Assembly: GCF_014645815.1 (NCBI RefSeq)
Contig: NZ_BMML01000025.1
Span: forward strand, 124,001 to 188,000
Length of the DNA stretch: 64,000 nt
Reading direction: 5' to 3'
DNA from: Streptomyces fuscichromogenes
GTDB taxonomy: Bacteria > Actinomycetota > Actinomycetes > Streptomycetales > Streptomycetaceae
A program made the translations under genes and the position numbers. Positions 44,191 through 52,580 of the stretch are shown piece by piece. Under the pieces are notes generated by a model that was given only the letters and a program-made list of their open reading frames with translations, was not told where the DNA came from and made no database searches. Position 1 is the first letter of the stretch. Each line of letters starts with the position of its first letter.

Positions 44191-44204
44191 CTAAATCGAT
44201 CTAG
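44191..44204. promoter_or_regulatory. LacI-type operator, copy 1
   Basis: CTAAATCGATCTAG lies 46 bp upstream of the paralogue 2 start. Its core ATCGAT is palindromic. It is identical to the copy at 44257, with 66 bp between centres, a spacing compatible with looping or cooperative binding. Confidence 0.75.
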
Positions 44205-44256
44205 TGACAGGCCGAGTGCGGTCGTCCAGCGCAGGAGCGGGCCCGGATCAAGAGAA

Positions 44257-44270
44257 CTAAATCGATCTAG
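44257..44270. promoter_or_regulatory. LacI-type operator, copy 2
   Basis: Identical 14-mer to 44191. The rest of the 664-bp gap 44145-44808, from 44271 to 44808, holds no gene or clear palindrome that I can support; it separates the methyltransferase operon from the divergent LacI gene. Confidence 0.75.
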
Positions 44271-44808
44271 CGCAAGTTAGCAGAAGGCCGCTTCCCTGGC
44301 GAGGCGAGTGACGTGTCTTTCTCGCCGGGCCCACCCGGCGGGCCGGCTTCCCGCAGCTCAGGGCGTCGGTCCGGCGCCGATCCGGGCTCCCGCCCCGCGC
44401 ACCGCGTGCGGACCTGGCCGGACATCGCACCCACGGGTTCCGTCGCGGCATCCGTGCCATCCCTCGGGGCGGCGCCGATCGAGGCGTTGCCCCGGAAGCG
44501 TCCATGAGCGCGGGGGCGCCGGCGGATCGCGGGCCGGCGGCCGTGCGAGGAACCGCCGGCCGTGGTCGGCGCGGTCGGCGAAGCCCGGACCGGGATCGAG
44601 GGTGACGCGCCCCCGCATCCTTCCCGGACGGGGTGGGTGCGACGGGCGCGAGGAGCACTTCCGGCGCGGTGACGGCGGTCGCCGTCGGCGGGCCCGCGAG
44701 GCCGGCGCGGCGTTCGGGCCCGTCTCGTGGCGGCGAGGGGATCCCTAGAATGACCAGGCGCCGGCCCGGAGGAGGACGCGGTGCGCCGACGGCACCGGAG
44801 CAGGGGTG

Positions 44809-45741
44809 ATGGGCGCTTCCCGAAGAGTGACGCTGAAGGACGTGGCGGCGGCCAGCGGCGTCTCCCGGGCCACCGTCAGCTTCGTCCTCAACGACGATCC
44901 GGGCCAGACGATCTCCGCCGCGACCCGCGACCGCGTCCAGCGGGCCGCCCGCGATCTCGGCTACGTCCCGCACGGCGTTGCCAGGGCCCTGCGGGAGGGG
45001 GCCTCCCGTGTTGTCGTGCTGAACATCGACGCGGGCATGGAGGGCAACTACTCCCGCAGTTATGTCCGTGGTCTCGATGCCGAACTCGCCGCCCACGATC
45101 ATGTCCTGCTCGTCCGGCACGGCCACCACACGCCTCAGTCCACCCGGCGGATCCTCGACGCCATCGCTCCACGCGCCGTCCTCCGCTTCGGTGAGACCTA
45201 TCTGACCGGCCATGAACTCGACGACCTCGGAGGAGGCTGGCGTGCCGGACTCGCGGCGCATTCCGCGCTGCAGCTCCGTCATCTGGTGGATCACGGTCAC
45301 ACCCGTGTCGCCGTGGCACTGCCCGACACCGAGTCACCCCTGATCGCGGCCCGCCTGAAATTCACCGCCCACGCCGCGACGAACATGGACGTCCCGGTCC
45401 CGGCCTCGTTCGCCGCCCCGCGGGATCGAGCCGCCTGCGCCGAAGCCGTCGAGGAGTTCCTCCTGGAGGCACCCGAGGTGACCGCCGTCGCGGGGTTCAA
45501 CGACGATGTCGCCCTGCGGGTACTCATGGCCCTGCGCGACCTCGGCCGCCGGGTGCCGGACGAGATCGCCGTCATCGGCTTCGACGACAACGGGTACGGC
45601 GAGTACGTCAGTCCCACGCTGACCACGGTCCACGTCGACGCCGAGGTGCACGGCCGTATCGCCGCGCGCCTCGCGCTGGGTCTCGAGACCGGCGGCCTCC
45701 GCCCACCGCCCGCGCGAGTCGTCGTACGCCACTCGGTCTGA
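44809..45741 (+). CDS. LacI-family transcriptional regulator B
   Basis: A 310-residue LacI repressor, paralogue of the one at 34829-35755. The headpiece VTLKDVAAASGVSRATVSFV differs from regulator A in only a few positions, and the recognition helix residues (SRATVSF) are the same. The ligand domain keeps NIDAGMEGNYSRSYVRGLD and AVIGFDDNGYGEYVSPTLTTVHVDAEVHGRIAA. ATG at 44809 has GGAG 8 bases upstream; a GTG directly before it (44806) is an alternative. It is divergent from the LigM-like/metF operon whose promoter has the two operators. Ligand unknown, presumably a methylated substrate or its product. Confidence 0.9.
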   Translation: MGASRRVTLKDVAAASGVSRATVSFVLNDDPGQTISAATRDRVQRAARDLGYVPHGVARALREGASRVVVLNIDAGMEGNYSRSYVRGLDAELAAHDHVLLVRHGHHTPQSTRRILDAIAPRAVLRFGETYLTGHELDDLGGGWRAGLAAHSALQLRHLVDHGHTRVAVALPDTESPLIAARLKFTAHAATNMDVPVPASFAAPRDRAACAEAVEEFLLEAPEVTAVAGFNDDVALRVLMALRDLGRRVPDEIAVIGFDDNGYGEYVSPTLTTVHVDAEVHGRIAARLALGLETGGLRPPPARVVVRHSV

Positions 45742-45910
45742 CCCACGTCGACCTCTGCACGGAGCGCAAGGTAAGCCTGCGCGGCGTGCAGACTGCGGTA
45801 TCCGGGCAGCTCAGAAGCCGGAAAGCCCGGTGAACAGCGGAGCCGTGGCCAATGGATCGGCGGACCGGCACCTGTCATCGGGGTACGTCTCTTGTGAGCT
45901 CCAAGAGCAG

Positions 45911-45922
45911 TACCGTACGGTA
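45911..45922. promoter_or_regulatory. TACCGTACGGTA palindrome, copy 2
   Basis: A perfect 12-bp palindrome lies 195 bp upstream of the LigM-like gene at 46117, inside a larger GCAGT...ACTGC frame. It shares its core and right flank with the site at 38243. The 375-bp gap 45742-46116 contains no other clear feature. Confidence 0.55.
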
Positions 45923-46116
45923 CGGTCCACTGCGCTGACGCAGGCACCCGCTGGTCGGCGCGGCCCGTGCGCGGGTTGCCGAGACCACAACCAGACGCCA
46001 CTCGCGCCGGTCCACCCACGACGCCGTGCGCCCTGCTGACCGCTCGCGTCGCACAACGACGGCCACCGCCCCTCTGCCGCTCTTCCAGCGCATCGCGCGA
46101 CGACATGGAGAAACCG

Positions 46117-47463
46117 ATGGCACACCTCGAAGACCAGATCCAGGCGAGCGGAAGCCCGCTGGCACTCCTGCGGAGCGGCCGTTCCGGCGCCTACCCGTTC
46201 CCGATCCGGGCCGAGTTCACCAACTGGCGTGACGAGCAGGAGTCCTGGCGTACGTCGGCGGCGCTGATGGATCTCTCCCACCACATGACCGACCTGACGG
46301 TCGAGGGACCGGACTGCTACCGCCTGCTGTCGGACGTCGGGGCCAACACCTTCGCCGGTTTCGGGCCGATGAAGGCGAAGCAGTTCGTCGCCGTCAACCA
46401 CGACGGCTACATGGTCGGCGACTGCATCCTGTTCTGCCTGGCCGACAACCTGGTCCGTCTCGTCGGACGGCCGCCGGCCCTGAACTGGGTCCAGTTCCAT
46501 GCCGAGACCGGCGGTTACGACGTGACCCTACGCCGCGACGAGCGCACCGCGCAGAACCCGAACGGCCGTGAGTTCTTCCGCCTCCAGCTCCAGGGCCCGC
46601 ACGCGGCGGCCATCTTCGAGAAGGTCAACGGCGGCCCCATGCCCGACATCCCGTTCTTCTCGATGGGGAGGTTCAACATCGGCAAGCACGAGGTGACCGC
46701 CCTCAACCACCGCATGTCCGGTTTCCCCGGCCTGGAGTTCTTCGGTCCCTACGAGCACATCGACGACGTCCGCGACACCATACTGGAGGCCGGCGAGTCC
46801 TTCGGGGTCCGTCAGGTCGGCGGCCGCGCGTACGCGTCGGTGGCGACGGAGTCCGGCTGGATCGCCAACACCGTCCCCGCGGTCTACTCCGGCGAGAAGC
46901 AGAAGCCCTACCGCGAGTGGGCGAACGCCAGGAGTTTCGAGGCCAGTCTCTCCCTCGGCGGCAGCTTCGTCTCGGACCGGGTCGAGGACTACTACGTCAC
47001 CCCCTGGGACCTCGGCTACGGTCACATCCTCAAGTTCGACCACGACTTCATCGGCCGCGAGGCCCTGGAGGCGCGGCGCGGCCAGAAGCACCGCAGGAAG
47101 GCGTGGCTGTCCTGGCACCGCGACGACGTCGCGCGGATCTTCGCCAGCCAGTACGAGCACGGTGAGCGGCGCTTCAAGCACATCGAGATGCCCGCCGCCT
47201 TCTACGCGGCCTCGCACTTCGACCGCATCGAGCGCGACGGCCGCCTCATCGGCGTGTCGACCCTGTGCAGTTACACCGCCAACGTCCGGGGCTGGATCTC
47301 CGTCTGCATGATCGACGAGGACGAACTCACCTACGGCCAGGAGGTCGAGCTGGTGTGGGGCGAACCGAACGGCGGCTCCGCCAACCCCACCGTCGAGCGT
47401 CACTCCCAGACGAAGATCCGCGCCACCGTCTCCCGCAGGCCCTTCGCCGGCGACAAGCACTGA
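46117..47463 (+). CDS. THF-dependent O-demethylase, closest LigM homologue (paralogue 3)
   Basis: A 448-residue GcvT-superfamily protein that follows LigM closely: EFTNWRDEQESWRTSAAL, DLSHHMTDLTVEG, HAETGGYDVTL, SGFPGLEFFGPYE, ESGWIANTVPAVYSG, GGSFVSDRVEDYYV, LKFDHDFIGREAL and VELVWGEPNGGS. The LigM active-site set is kept with constant offsets: His56 (H60), Arg118 (R122), Glu207 (E215), catalytic Tyr239 (Y247) and Trp248 (W256). It is therefore likely to remove a methyl from a methoxylated aromatic acid to THF. ATG at 46117 has GGAG 6 bases upstream; the ATG at 46105 lacks a ribosome site. It is followed by folE. Confidence 0.92.
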   Translation: MAHLEDQIQASGSPLALLRSGRSGAYPFPIRAEFTNWRDEQESWRTSAALMDLSHHMTDLTVEGPDCYRLLSDVGANTFAGFGPMKAKQFVAVNHDGYMVGDCILFCLADNLVRLVGRPPALNWVQFHAETGGYDVTLRRDERTAQNPNGREFFRLQLQGPHAAAIFEKVNGGPMPDIPFFSMGRFNIGKHEVTALNHRMSGFPGLEFFGPYEHIDDVRDTILEAGESFGVRQVGGRAYASVATESGWIANTVPAVYSGEKQKPYREWANARSFEASLSLGGSFVSDRVEDYYVTPWDLGYGHILKFDHDFIGREALEARRGQKHRRKAWLSWHRDDVARIFASQYEHGERRFKHIEMPAAFYAASHFDRIERDGRLIGVSTLCSYTANVRGWISVCMIDEDELTYGQEVELVWGEPNGGSANPTVERHSQTKIRATVSRRPFAGDKH

Positions 47464-47611
47464 CCGTACGCCGACCCCGACCGCCCTGACCGACGCGGCG
47501 AATCACCTGGCAGACGGTCTCAGCCACGGTGATCCGTCACCGCGCACGGGTCCGCGACGCGGCGAGCCTTCCGGCGCCGCGGACCCGATCGCAGAGACGA
47601 GGCAGACACTC

Positions 47612-48217
47612 ATGACCGACCTCGACATGCCCGTAGTCGGCCTTCGCACCGGCGAGTTCGACGCGCAGCGGGCCGAGAACGCCGTGCGGGAACTGCTCCT
47701 CGCCGTCGGCGAGGACCCCGACCGCGAAGGCCTGCGCGCCACGCCACTACGCGTGGCAGAGGCCTACCGAGAACTCCTGGCCGGGCAGTGGCAGCAGCCA
47801 GAGGACGTCCTGACCACCACATTCGAACTCAGCCACGACGAAATGGTGCTGGTCAAGGACATAGAAATCGTCAGCCTCTGCGAACACCATCTCCTGCCGT
47901 TCCGCGGGACGGCGCACATCGGCTACATCCCCGCCGTGCACGGCAGGGTCACCGGACTGTCCAAACTGGCCCGCCTGGTGGAGGTGTACGCACGCCGCCT
48001 TCAGATCCAGGAACGGCTCACCGGACAGATCGCCGACGCTCTGATACGCATCCTCGACGCGCGCGGCGCCATCGTGGTCGTCGAAGCGGAACACATGTGC
48101 ATGTCGGCCCGCGGCATCCGCAAGCCCGGCGCACGGACGACGACATCAGCCGTACGCGGGCAGCTGCGCAGACCGGCCACGCGCGCGGAGGCGATGAGCC
48201 TGATCCTGGCACGCTGA
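47612..48217 (+). CDS. folE: GTP cyclohydrolase I FolE
   Basis: A 201-residue T-fold enzyme. Zinc and catalytic residues are in SLCEHHLLPF and EHMCMSARGIRKPG, with GRVTGLSKLARLVEVYARR and RLQIQERLTGQIADAL as family marks. It makes dihydroneopterin triphosphate, the first folate precursor. The housekeeping streptomycete folE usually sits beside ftsH and folP (general knowledge), so this is probably a second, pathway-specific copy that raises the folate pool. It lies 148 bp after the LigM-like gene on the same strand. Confidence 0.94.
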   Translation: MTDLDMPVVGLRTGEFDAQRAENAVRELLLAVGEDPDREGLRATPLRVAEAYRELLAGQWQQPEDVLTTTFELSHDEMVLVKDIEIVSLCEHHLLPFRGTAHIGYIPAVHGRVTGLSKLARLVEVYARRLQIQERLTGQIADALIRILDARGAIVVVEAEHMCMSARGIRKPGARTTTSAVRGQLRRPATRAEAMSLILAR

Positions 48218-48284
48218 CAGGCACCGCGGTCGGTGCGGCCGCCGCGCATCGGGCCCTGCCGGCCGGCGATCCGGCCCGCGATCG

Positions 48285-49784
48285 TCATGGCCGGCCCCGT
48301 GCCGTTTCGTCTGTCGGCCATGCCCGGCTTCGGTCAGGTCGCGGGCCGCGGGTGACGGCACGCGTTCTCGGCACCGGACGCAGAAGGGGGGATCCGCCAC
48401 CCGTCGTACGCGGACCGCGCGGGTGCGGGGTGACGGGGCGCAGCCGGACATGGGCGTCCAGGCCGGTACCGGGCGCGGGGCGCAGGGTGATGGTGCCGCC
48501 GGAGGCGTCGACGAGATGGCGGACGATGGGCAGGCCGAGGCCCGTGCCGTCGTGGTGGGAGCCGGAGGCACGCCAGAAGCGGTCGAAGGCTCGTGCGCGG
48601 TCGGCCTCGCTCATGCCCGGTCCCTGGTCGATGACGTGGAGCTCGGTACCGGGGGCGCGGTGGAGGGTGACGGTGGTGCTGGGCGGGGAGACGCGCAGGG
48701 CGTTGGCGAGAAGGTTGTCGATGACCTGCTCCAGGGCTCCCGGGATCGCCCACACACGTCCGACGGCAGGGCCGGTGATGTCGATGGCGACGTACTGCTC
48801 GGCGGCCAGCGGCTCCCACATCGCGACCCGGTCGGTCACCACGGCGTCGAGGTCGACGGGTTCAGGGGTGGTGGCGGTGTTCTCCAGCCGGGCGAGGGCG
48901 AGCAGGCCCTGCACCATGCGGCCCAGGCGTTCGACCTCGCCGACGGCTTCTTCGAGGCTGGGGTGGGCACGCGGGTCGAGGTGGGGCTCGAAGTTCTCCA
49001 GCCGCAGCCGCAGCGCGGTCAACGGGGTCTTGAGCTGGTGGGAGGCCTCCGAGGCGAACGCCTGCTGGGCTCCGAGCAGGTGCTGCAGCCGGGTGGCGGT
49101 ACGGGTGAAGGAGGCGGCCAGACTGCGCAGTTCCGGCGGTCCCACGGTGGCGTCGGGCGGGTCGGTGAGCCGGCCGTCGGCGAGCTGGGCGGTGGCCGCC
49201 TCCAGGGTGCGCAGGGGGCGGGTGATCCACCTGGCCAGGCTGAAGGCGACCAACGCGACCACGGCCAGGACGCAGCCGCCGGCCAGGGCGAGGGCGCCCC
49301 AGATGCGGTGCACACGGGCGGTCACCTCGGACAGGGGGTAGGTCAGGCGCAGGGCGCCGCGCACGGTGGTACCGGAGGCACCGGGCATGGTGGCCGACAG
49401 CACGTCGTCGCCGTCGGCGTCGGTGGTCGTGGTGACGGTGGGCTGGTTGCGCAGCGCGCGGGCGATGTCCCGCTGGGCGGCGAGATCGCCGCCGACGGGA
49501 GCGGCGGGATGGGAGTCGGCCAGGACGATGCCCCGTCTGTCGGTGACGACGACGCGGCCGCCGGTGCGCTCGGCGTAGTCGCCGATCACGTCGGGCAGCG
49601 CGTCCAGGTTGCCCTTCTCGATGTTCTCCTCGGTCACCTCCGCGAGCATGGCGGCATCCCGCTCCACACTCTGCGAGAAGCGGGAGGTCTCACCGCGGGC
49701 GTAGACGAAGCCGAGGGGGACCTCCAGGCCCACCAGCACGAGCAGGGCCAGGCCGAGGTAGCTGAGCAGCAGGCGCCGCGTCAT
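48285..49784 (-). CDS. Two-component sensor histidine kinase
   Basis: A 499-residue sensor. Two membrane spans (residues about 6-27 and 162-184) enclose an extracytoplasmic domain, followed by HAMP (RWITRPLRTLEAATAQL), the H-box ASHQLKTPLTALRLRLENF and the ATP domain (NLLANALRVSP, DQGPGMS, FDRFWRASGSHHDGTGLGLPIVRH). The last 55 or so residues are Arg/Pro-rich and beyond the kinase fold; they run into the convergent gap before folE, so the natural stop may have been lost. The ATG overlaps the response-regulator stop by 4 bases. Confidence 0.92.
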   Translation of the reverse strand: MTRRLLLSYLGLALLVLVGLEVPLGFVYARGETSRFSQSVERDAAMLAEVTEENIEKGNLDALPDVIGDYAERTGGRVVVTDRRGIVLADSHPAAPVGGDLAAQRDIARALRNQPTVTTTTDADGDDVLSATMPGASGTTVRGALRLTYPLSEVTARVHRIWGALALAGGCVLAVVALVAFSLARWITRPLRTLEAATAQLADGRLTDPPDATVGPPELRSLAASFTRTATRLQHLLGAQQAFASEASHQLKTPLTALRLRLENFEPHLDPRAHPSLEEAVGEVERLGRMVQGLLALARLENTATTPEPVDLDAVVTDRVAMWEPLAAEQYVAIDITGPAVGRVWAIPGALEQVIDNLLANALRVSPPSTTVTLHRAPGTELHVIDQGPGMSEADRARAFDRFWRASGSHHDGTGLGLPIVRHLVDASGGTITLRPAPGTGLDAHVRLRPVTPHPRGPRTTGGGSPLLRPVPRTRAVTRGPRPDRSRAWPTDETARGRP

Positions 49785-50521
49785 CCGGCCGCCTCGTCGC
49801 CGTGCTCGCGGGGGACGGTGAGCCGGAAGCCGACCCCGCGGGCGGTGGTGATCCAGCCTGCGTCGCCGAGCTTGCGGCGCAGGGCCGCGACATGGGCGTC
49901 AAGGGTCTTGGTGGGGCCGAAGAAGTGCGGATCCCACACCGTGTCCATGATCTGCTGACGCGAGTGCACCGTCCCGGGATCCTCCGCGAGGTAGGCCAGC
50001 AGGTCGAACTCCCTCGGCGTCAGGGCCACCTCCCGCCCGTCGAGGCGGACTTCGCGCGTACGGCGGTCGATGACCAGCGGGCCGAGCGGGCCCGGCCGTC
50101 GGGCCGCGTCGGCCGGCTGACGCGCGTCCGACTCCGCCGGCGGTCCGCCGGGCAGGTAGGCGGGGGCTCCGGCCCGGCGGTTGACGGCGCGGATCCGGGC
50201 TATCAACTCCCGTACGCCGAAGGGTTTGGCGAGGTAGTCGTCGGCGCCGAGTTCGAGGCCGACGATGCGGTCGGCTTCCTCGCCCCGCGCTGTGATCATG
50301 ATGATGGGGACGGCGGAGCGGGCCCGCAGGCTGCGGCAGACGTCCAGACCGTCCATGTCGGGCAGGCCGAGGTCCAGCAGCACCAGATCCGGCACGGCCA
50401 CGGTGTCGGCGAGCCCGGCGGCACCGGTGCGGACGTGGTCCACGGTGAACCCGTAGCGCCCCAGTCCTTCGGTGAGGGGGCCGGCGATTCGGTCGTCGTC
50501 TTCGATGAGCAGCAGCCGCAT
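49781..50521 (-). CDS. OmpR-family response regulator
   Basis: A receiver domain with acidic cluster LIEDDD, phospho-acceptor Asp50 in LVLLDLGLPDMDG and Lys in YLAKPFG, then a linker with a Pro/Ala-rich insertion (residues about 120-150) and a winged-helix DNA-binding domain ending DAHVAALRRKLGDAGWITTARGVGFRL. MRLLLIEDDD at 50521 is taken as start. An ATG at 50566 would overlap the previous stop (ATGA) and add 15 residues, so coupled initiation there is also possible. Confidence 0.92.
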   Translation of the reverse strand: MRLLLIEDDDRIAGPLTEGLGRYGFTVDHVRTGAAGLADTVAVPDLVLLDLGLPDMDGLDVCRSLRARSAVPIIMITARGEEADRIVGLELGADDYLAKPFGVRELIARIRAVNRRAGAPAYLPGGPPAESDARQPADAARRPGPLGPLVIDRRTREVRLDGREVALTPREFDLLAYLAEDPGTVHSRQQIMDTVWDPHFFGPTKTLDAHVAALRRKLGDAGWITTARGVGFRLTVPREHGDEAAG

Positions 50522-50562
50522 GGCGCAAGGCTCGCACAGCTGTGCCAGGTGAGTTGAAGCGT

Positions 50563-51426
50563 TCATGGGAAGCCGCCCGGGACCAGGGAGACGTACGGGA
50601 CGAGGTGGACCCGGCCGTGCCGTCCGGCCGACAGGGACGGGTGGTGGCAGTCGGCCGGGTGGTGAGGGTGGGGTGGTGATGGCCGGGGGGTGTGGGCGGG
50701 GTGGTGATGGCTGGGTGGTGACGGCGGGCGGCGATGGCCGGGCGGCGGCGGGACGGTGATGGCGGGGCGGCGGGAGATGCCGACCCGGGAGTCAGTCGTC
50801 GGTGCCGTCGCCGTCGCCGGCACCGTCCTCGCGTCCCTGCTCCTCCCGCCGTGCTCGCCGTCCTGCTCCCGGCCGTTGTCGGCGCCCGGCAGCGGGCTCG
50901 TCTGCGCGGGCGGCGCGGCAGAGACGGCCGACCCGGCCAGCCTGAACGGCACCGGCTGCACCGGCTGCACCGGCTGTTCGGGCGGCGCCTTCGGCGCGGA
51001 GACCTGGGCGGTGCCGCCGGGCGTGGGGGTGGCGGAGACCGTGTCGCCGACCGTGAACAGCGCGAACCCGAAGCCCGCCAGGGCGATCAGCGCGACGGTG
51101 GCGGTCAGAGCGGAGCGGTGCCGGACAGCCGCCAGCCACCGGTCACCGGCCTTTCGCGCCCGCCCCCGGGCGGTGCCGCTGTCCGTGCCCGGCACCGGCA
51201 GCGGCAGCGGCACCGGCAGCGGAGCGACGGACTCACCGGTCTCCGCGGCCGGCGCCGGGACGGCGGACCAGGCGTGCCCGGCCGACGGTGACGGACAGTC
51301 GAAGGCGTCGTCCGCGAATCGGCCACCGTAGCCACCCGGTGCCTGCGCGTCCGGCTCCGTTCGCGGGATCGCCGTCCCGGCCACGTCCGTGGGGTGCGCT
51401 GAGGTGTGCTCGGGTTCGGCCGGCAT
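50563..51426 (-). CDS. Single-span Pro-rich membrane protein
   Basis: A 287-residue protein of unknown function. A hydrophobic span (SALTATVALIALAGFGFALFT-like, residues about 118-138) separates a Pro/Ala-rich cytoplasmic N-terminus from a low-complexity outside part rich in Pro, His and Ser, containing a VQPVQPVP repeat. It may be an accessory or anti-signal component of the two-component system. ATG at 51426 follows AAAGGA. It lies 35 bases after the PepSY lipoprotein gene on the same strand. Confidence 0.7.
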   Translation of the reverse strand: MPAEPEHTSAHPTDVAGTAIPRTEPDAQAPGGYGGRFADDAFDCPSPSAGHAWSAVPAPAAETGESVAPLPVPLPLPVPGTDSGTARGRARKAGDRWLAAVRHRSALTATVALIALAGFGFALFTVGDTVSATPTPGGTAQVSAPKAPPEQPVQPVQPVPFRLAGSAVSAAPPAQTSPLPGADNGREQDGEHGGRSRDARTVPATATAPTTDSRVGISRRPAITVPPPPGHRRPPSPPSHHHPAHTPRPSPPHPHHPADCHHPSLSAGRHGRVHLVPYVSLVPGGFP

Positions 51427-51461
51427 CGGTCCGTCCTTTCCGGAAGCTCGGGCCGGGTCCG

Positions 51462-51860
51462 TCAACTGGCGTCGTCGGTCTCCTCGGTGCCCTCCTTCTT
51501 GGTGTCGGTGACCTTGAAGGACTTGTCGAGGTAGACCTCGATGGAGGTGCCGTCCTGCTGCTTCACCTCGACCGCGTACATGCCGGGCTTCTCCGCGTCC
51601 TCCTCGGACTTCACGACGGTGCCCGGGTACTCGGCGAGCGCGGCGGCCTCGGCCTTCTGCTTGATGTCACCGGTCAGCGGCGGCTCGGTCTCGTCATCGG
51701 TGTCGCCCGCGGCGGCACCCGCGCTCTGGGCCGACTGCCGGGTGTCCGCGGCCTTCGGGCTGCCGGAGTCGGAATCGGACGCGCCGCCACAGGCGACCAG
51801 TGCGAACATCAGCACGGCGGCGGGAGCGGCGAGCAGGGCACGACGGGGCAGAGCACGCAT
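51462..51860 (-). CDS. PepSY-domain lipoprotein
   Basis: A 132-residue lipoprotein. The signal peptide ends in the lipobox LVAC (FALVACGG), followed by an acidic Ser/Asp/Ala linker and a C-terminal PepSY-like domain (KQKAEAAALAEYPGTVVKSE, then YAVEVKQQDGTSIEVYLDKS). PepSY lipoproteins next to two-component genes may restrain or inform the sensor. ATG at 51860 has GGAG 8 bases upstream. First gene of the operon 51860-48285. Confidence 0.85.
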   Translation of the reverse strand: MRALPRRALLAAPAAVLMFALVACGGASDSDSGSPKAADTRQSAQSAGAAAGDTDDETEPPLTGDIKQKAEAAALAEYPGTVVKSEEDAEKPGMYAVEVKQQDGTSIEVYLDKSFKVTDTKKEGTEETDDAS

Positions 51861-52109
51861 CAGGGTGTCTCCAAACACTGGTGAATCACTTGCGGGTTCG
51901 GGGTCTGTCGAGCCCGACCCCCGGGGAGAGGGACAACGACGACCCTAGGAACGCGCGGTTGAGAGGCAGCCCAGCAAACCGAGAGAGACAGACCAGCAGA
52001 TCGCCAATCTTTCGCCACACCGACGGCACCAGGCGGAGCAGCGGCGACGGCGACCGGGACGGCACCGTAGGCGAGGATGCCGGCCAGGCGCCGGTAGCCC
52101 TCGTGGCGG

Positions 52110-52475
52110 TTGAACCACGCCGGAACGACGTCGCCCAACTGCCGCCGCCGCTCGATGCGATCGCGCCGGTCTGTGGCCGCGGCGGGCGTCCCCGCCGCAA
52201 GCCGCACCCCCTCTTCGCCGACCGAGGCTACGACCATGACGTCTACCGAGAACCAGGTTCGCTCCCGCGACATCGTGCCGGCTGTCGCCCGCCGCGGCGC
52301 ACTGCGCGGCACGGGACCGGGCGGCTGCCGCCGGGTCGTGCAGCGTAGCTGCGCGTGGCTCCACGGCTTCCGACGTCTGTGCCTCTGCTGGGAACGCGGG
52401 GCCGACATCCATGAGGCATTCCCCGAACTCGCCTGCTGCCTGTTCGCACACCGACAACTCAGCTCATTGTGCTGA
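52110..52475 (+). pseudogene. IS5-type transposase remnant, frameshifted
   Basis: One frame gives RNDVAQLPPPLDAI and HPLFADRGYDHDVYR; after about 52250 another frame continues with VPAVARRGALRGTG, CAWLHGFRRL and DIHEAFPELACCLFAHRQL before a stop at 52475. These are the conserved C-terminal parts of IS5-family DDE transposases (DRGYD, and the region of the last acidic residue, here degraded). The 5-prime half is missing. No inverted repeats flank it. The preceding stretch 51861-52109 shows no gene I can support. Confidence 0.7.
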
Positions 52476-52580
52476 CCGTCGTAGACCAACGGCAGGAGAA
52501 CCCGGGCCTCGCGGACGTTTTCGCTCCCGGTCGGCCGAACCTTCCCTATCGTGGGCGAGAAGGAAAGGCAGGGGGAAAAC

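Noticed and set aside
44271..44808. Possible small genes in the gap before LacI regulator B
   Set aside because: Several short open frames exist on both strands, but none has a ribosome site plus recognisable or balanced composition; treated as non-coding.
33280..47463. Glycine cleavage T proteins of a normal glycine cleavage system
   Set aside because: No gcvP, gcvH or lipoylation genes are present, lengths are about 450 instead of about 370 residues, and the LigM-specific residues are found in two of the three.
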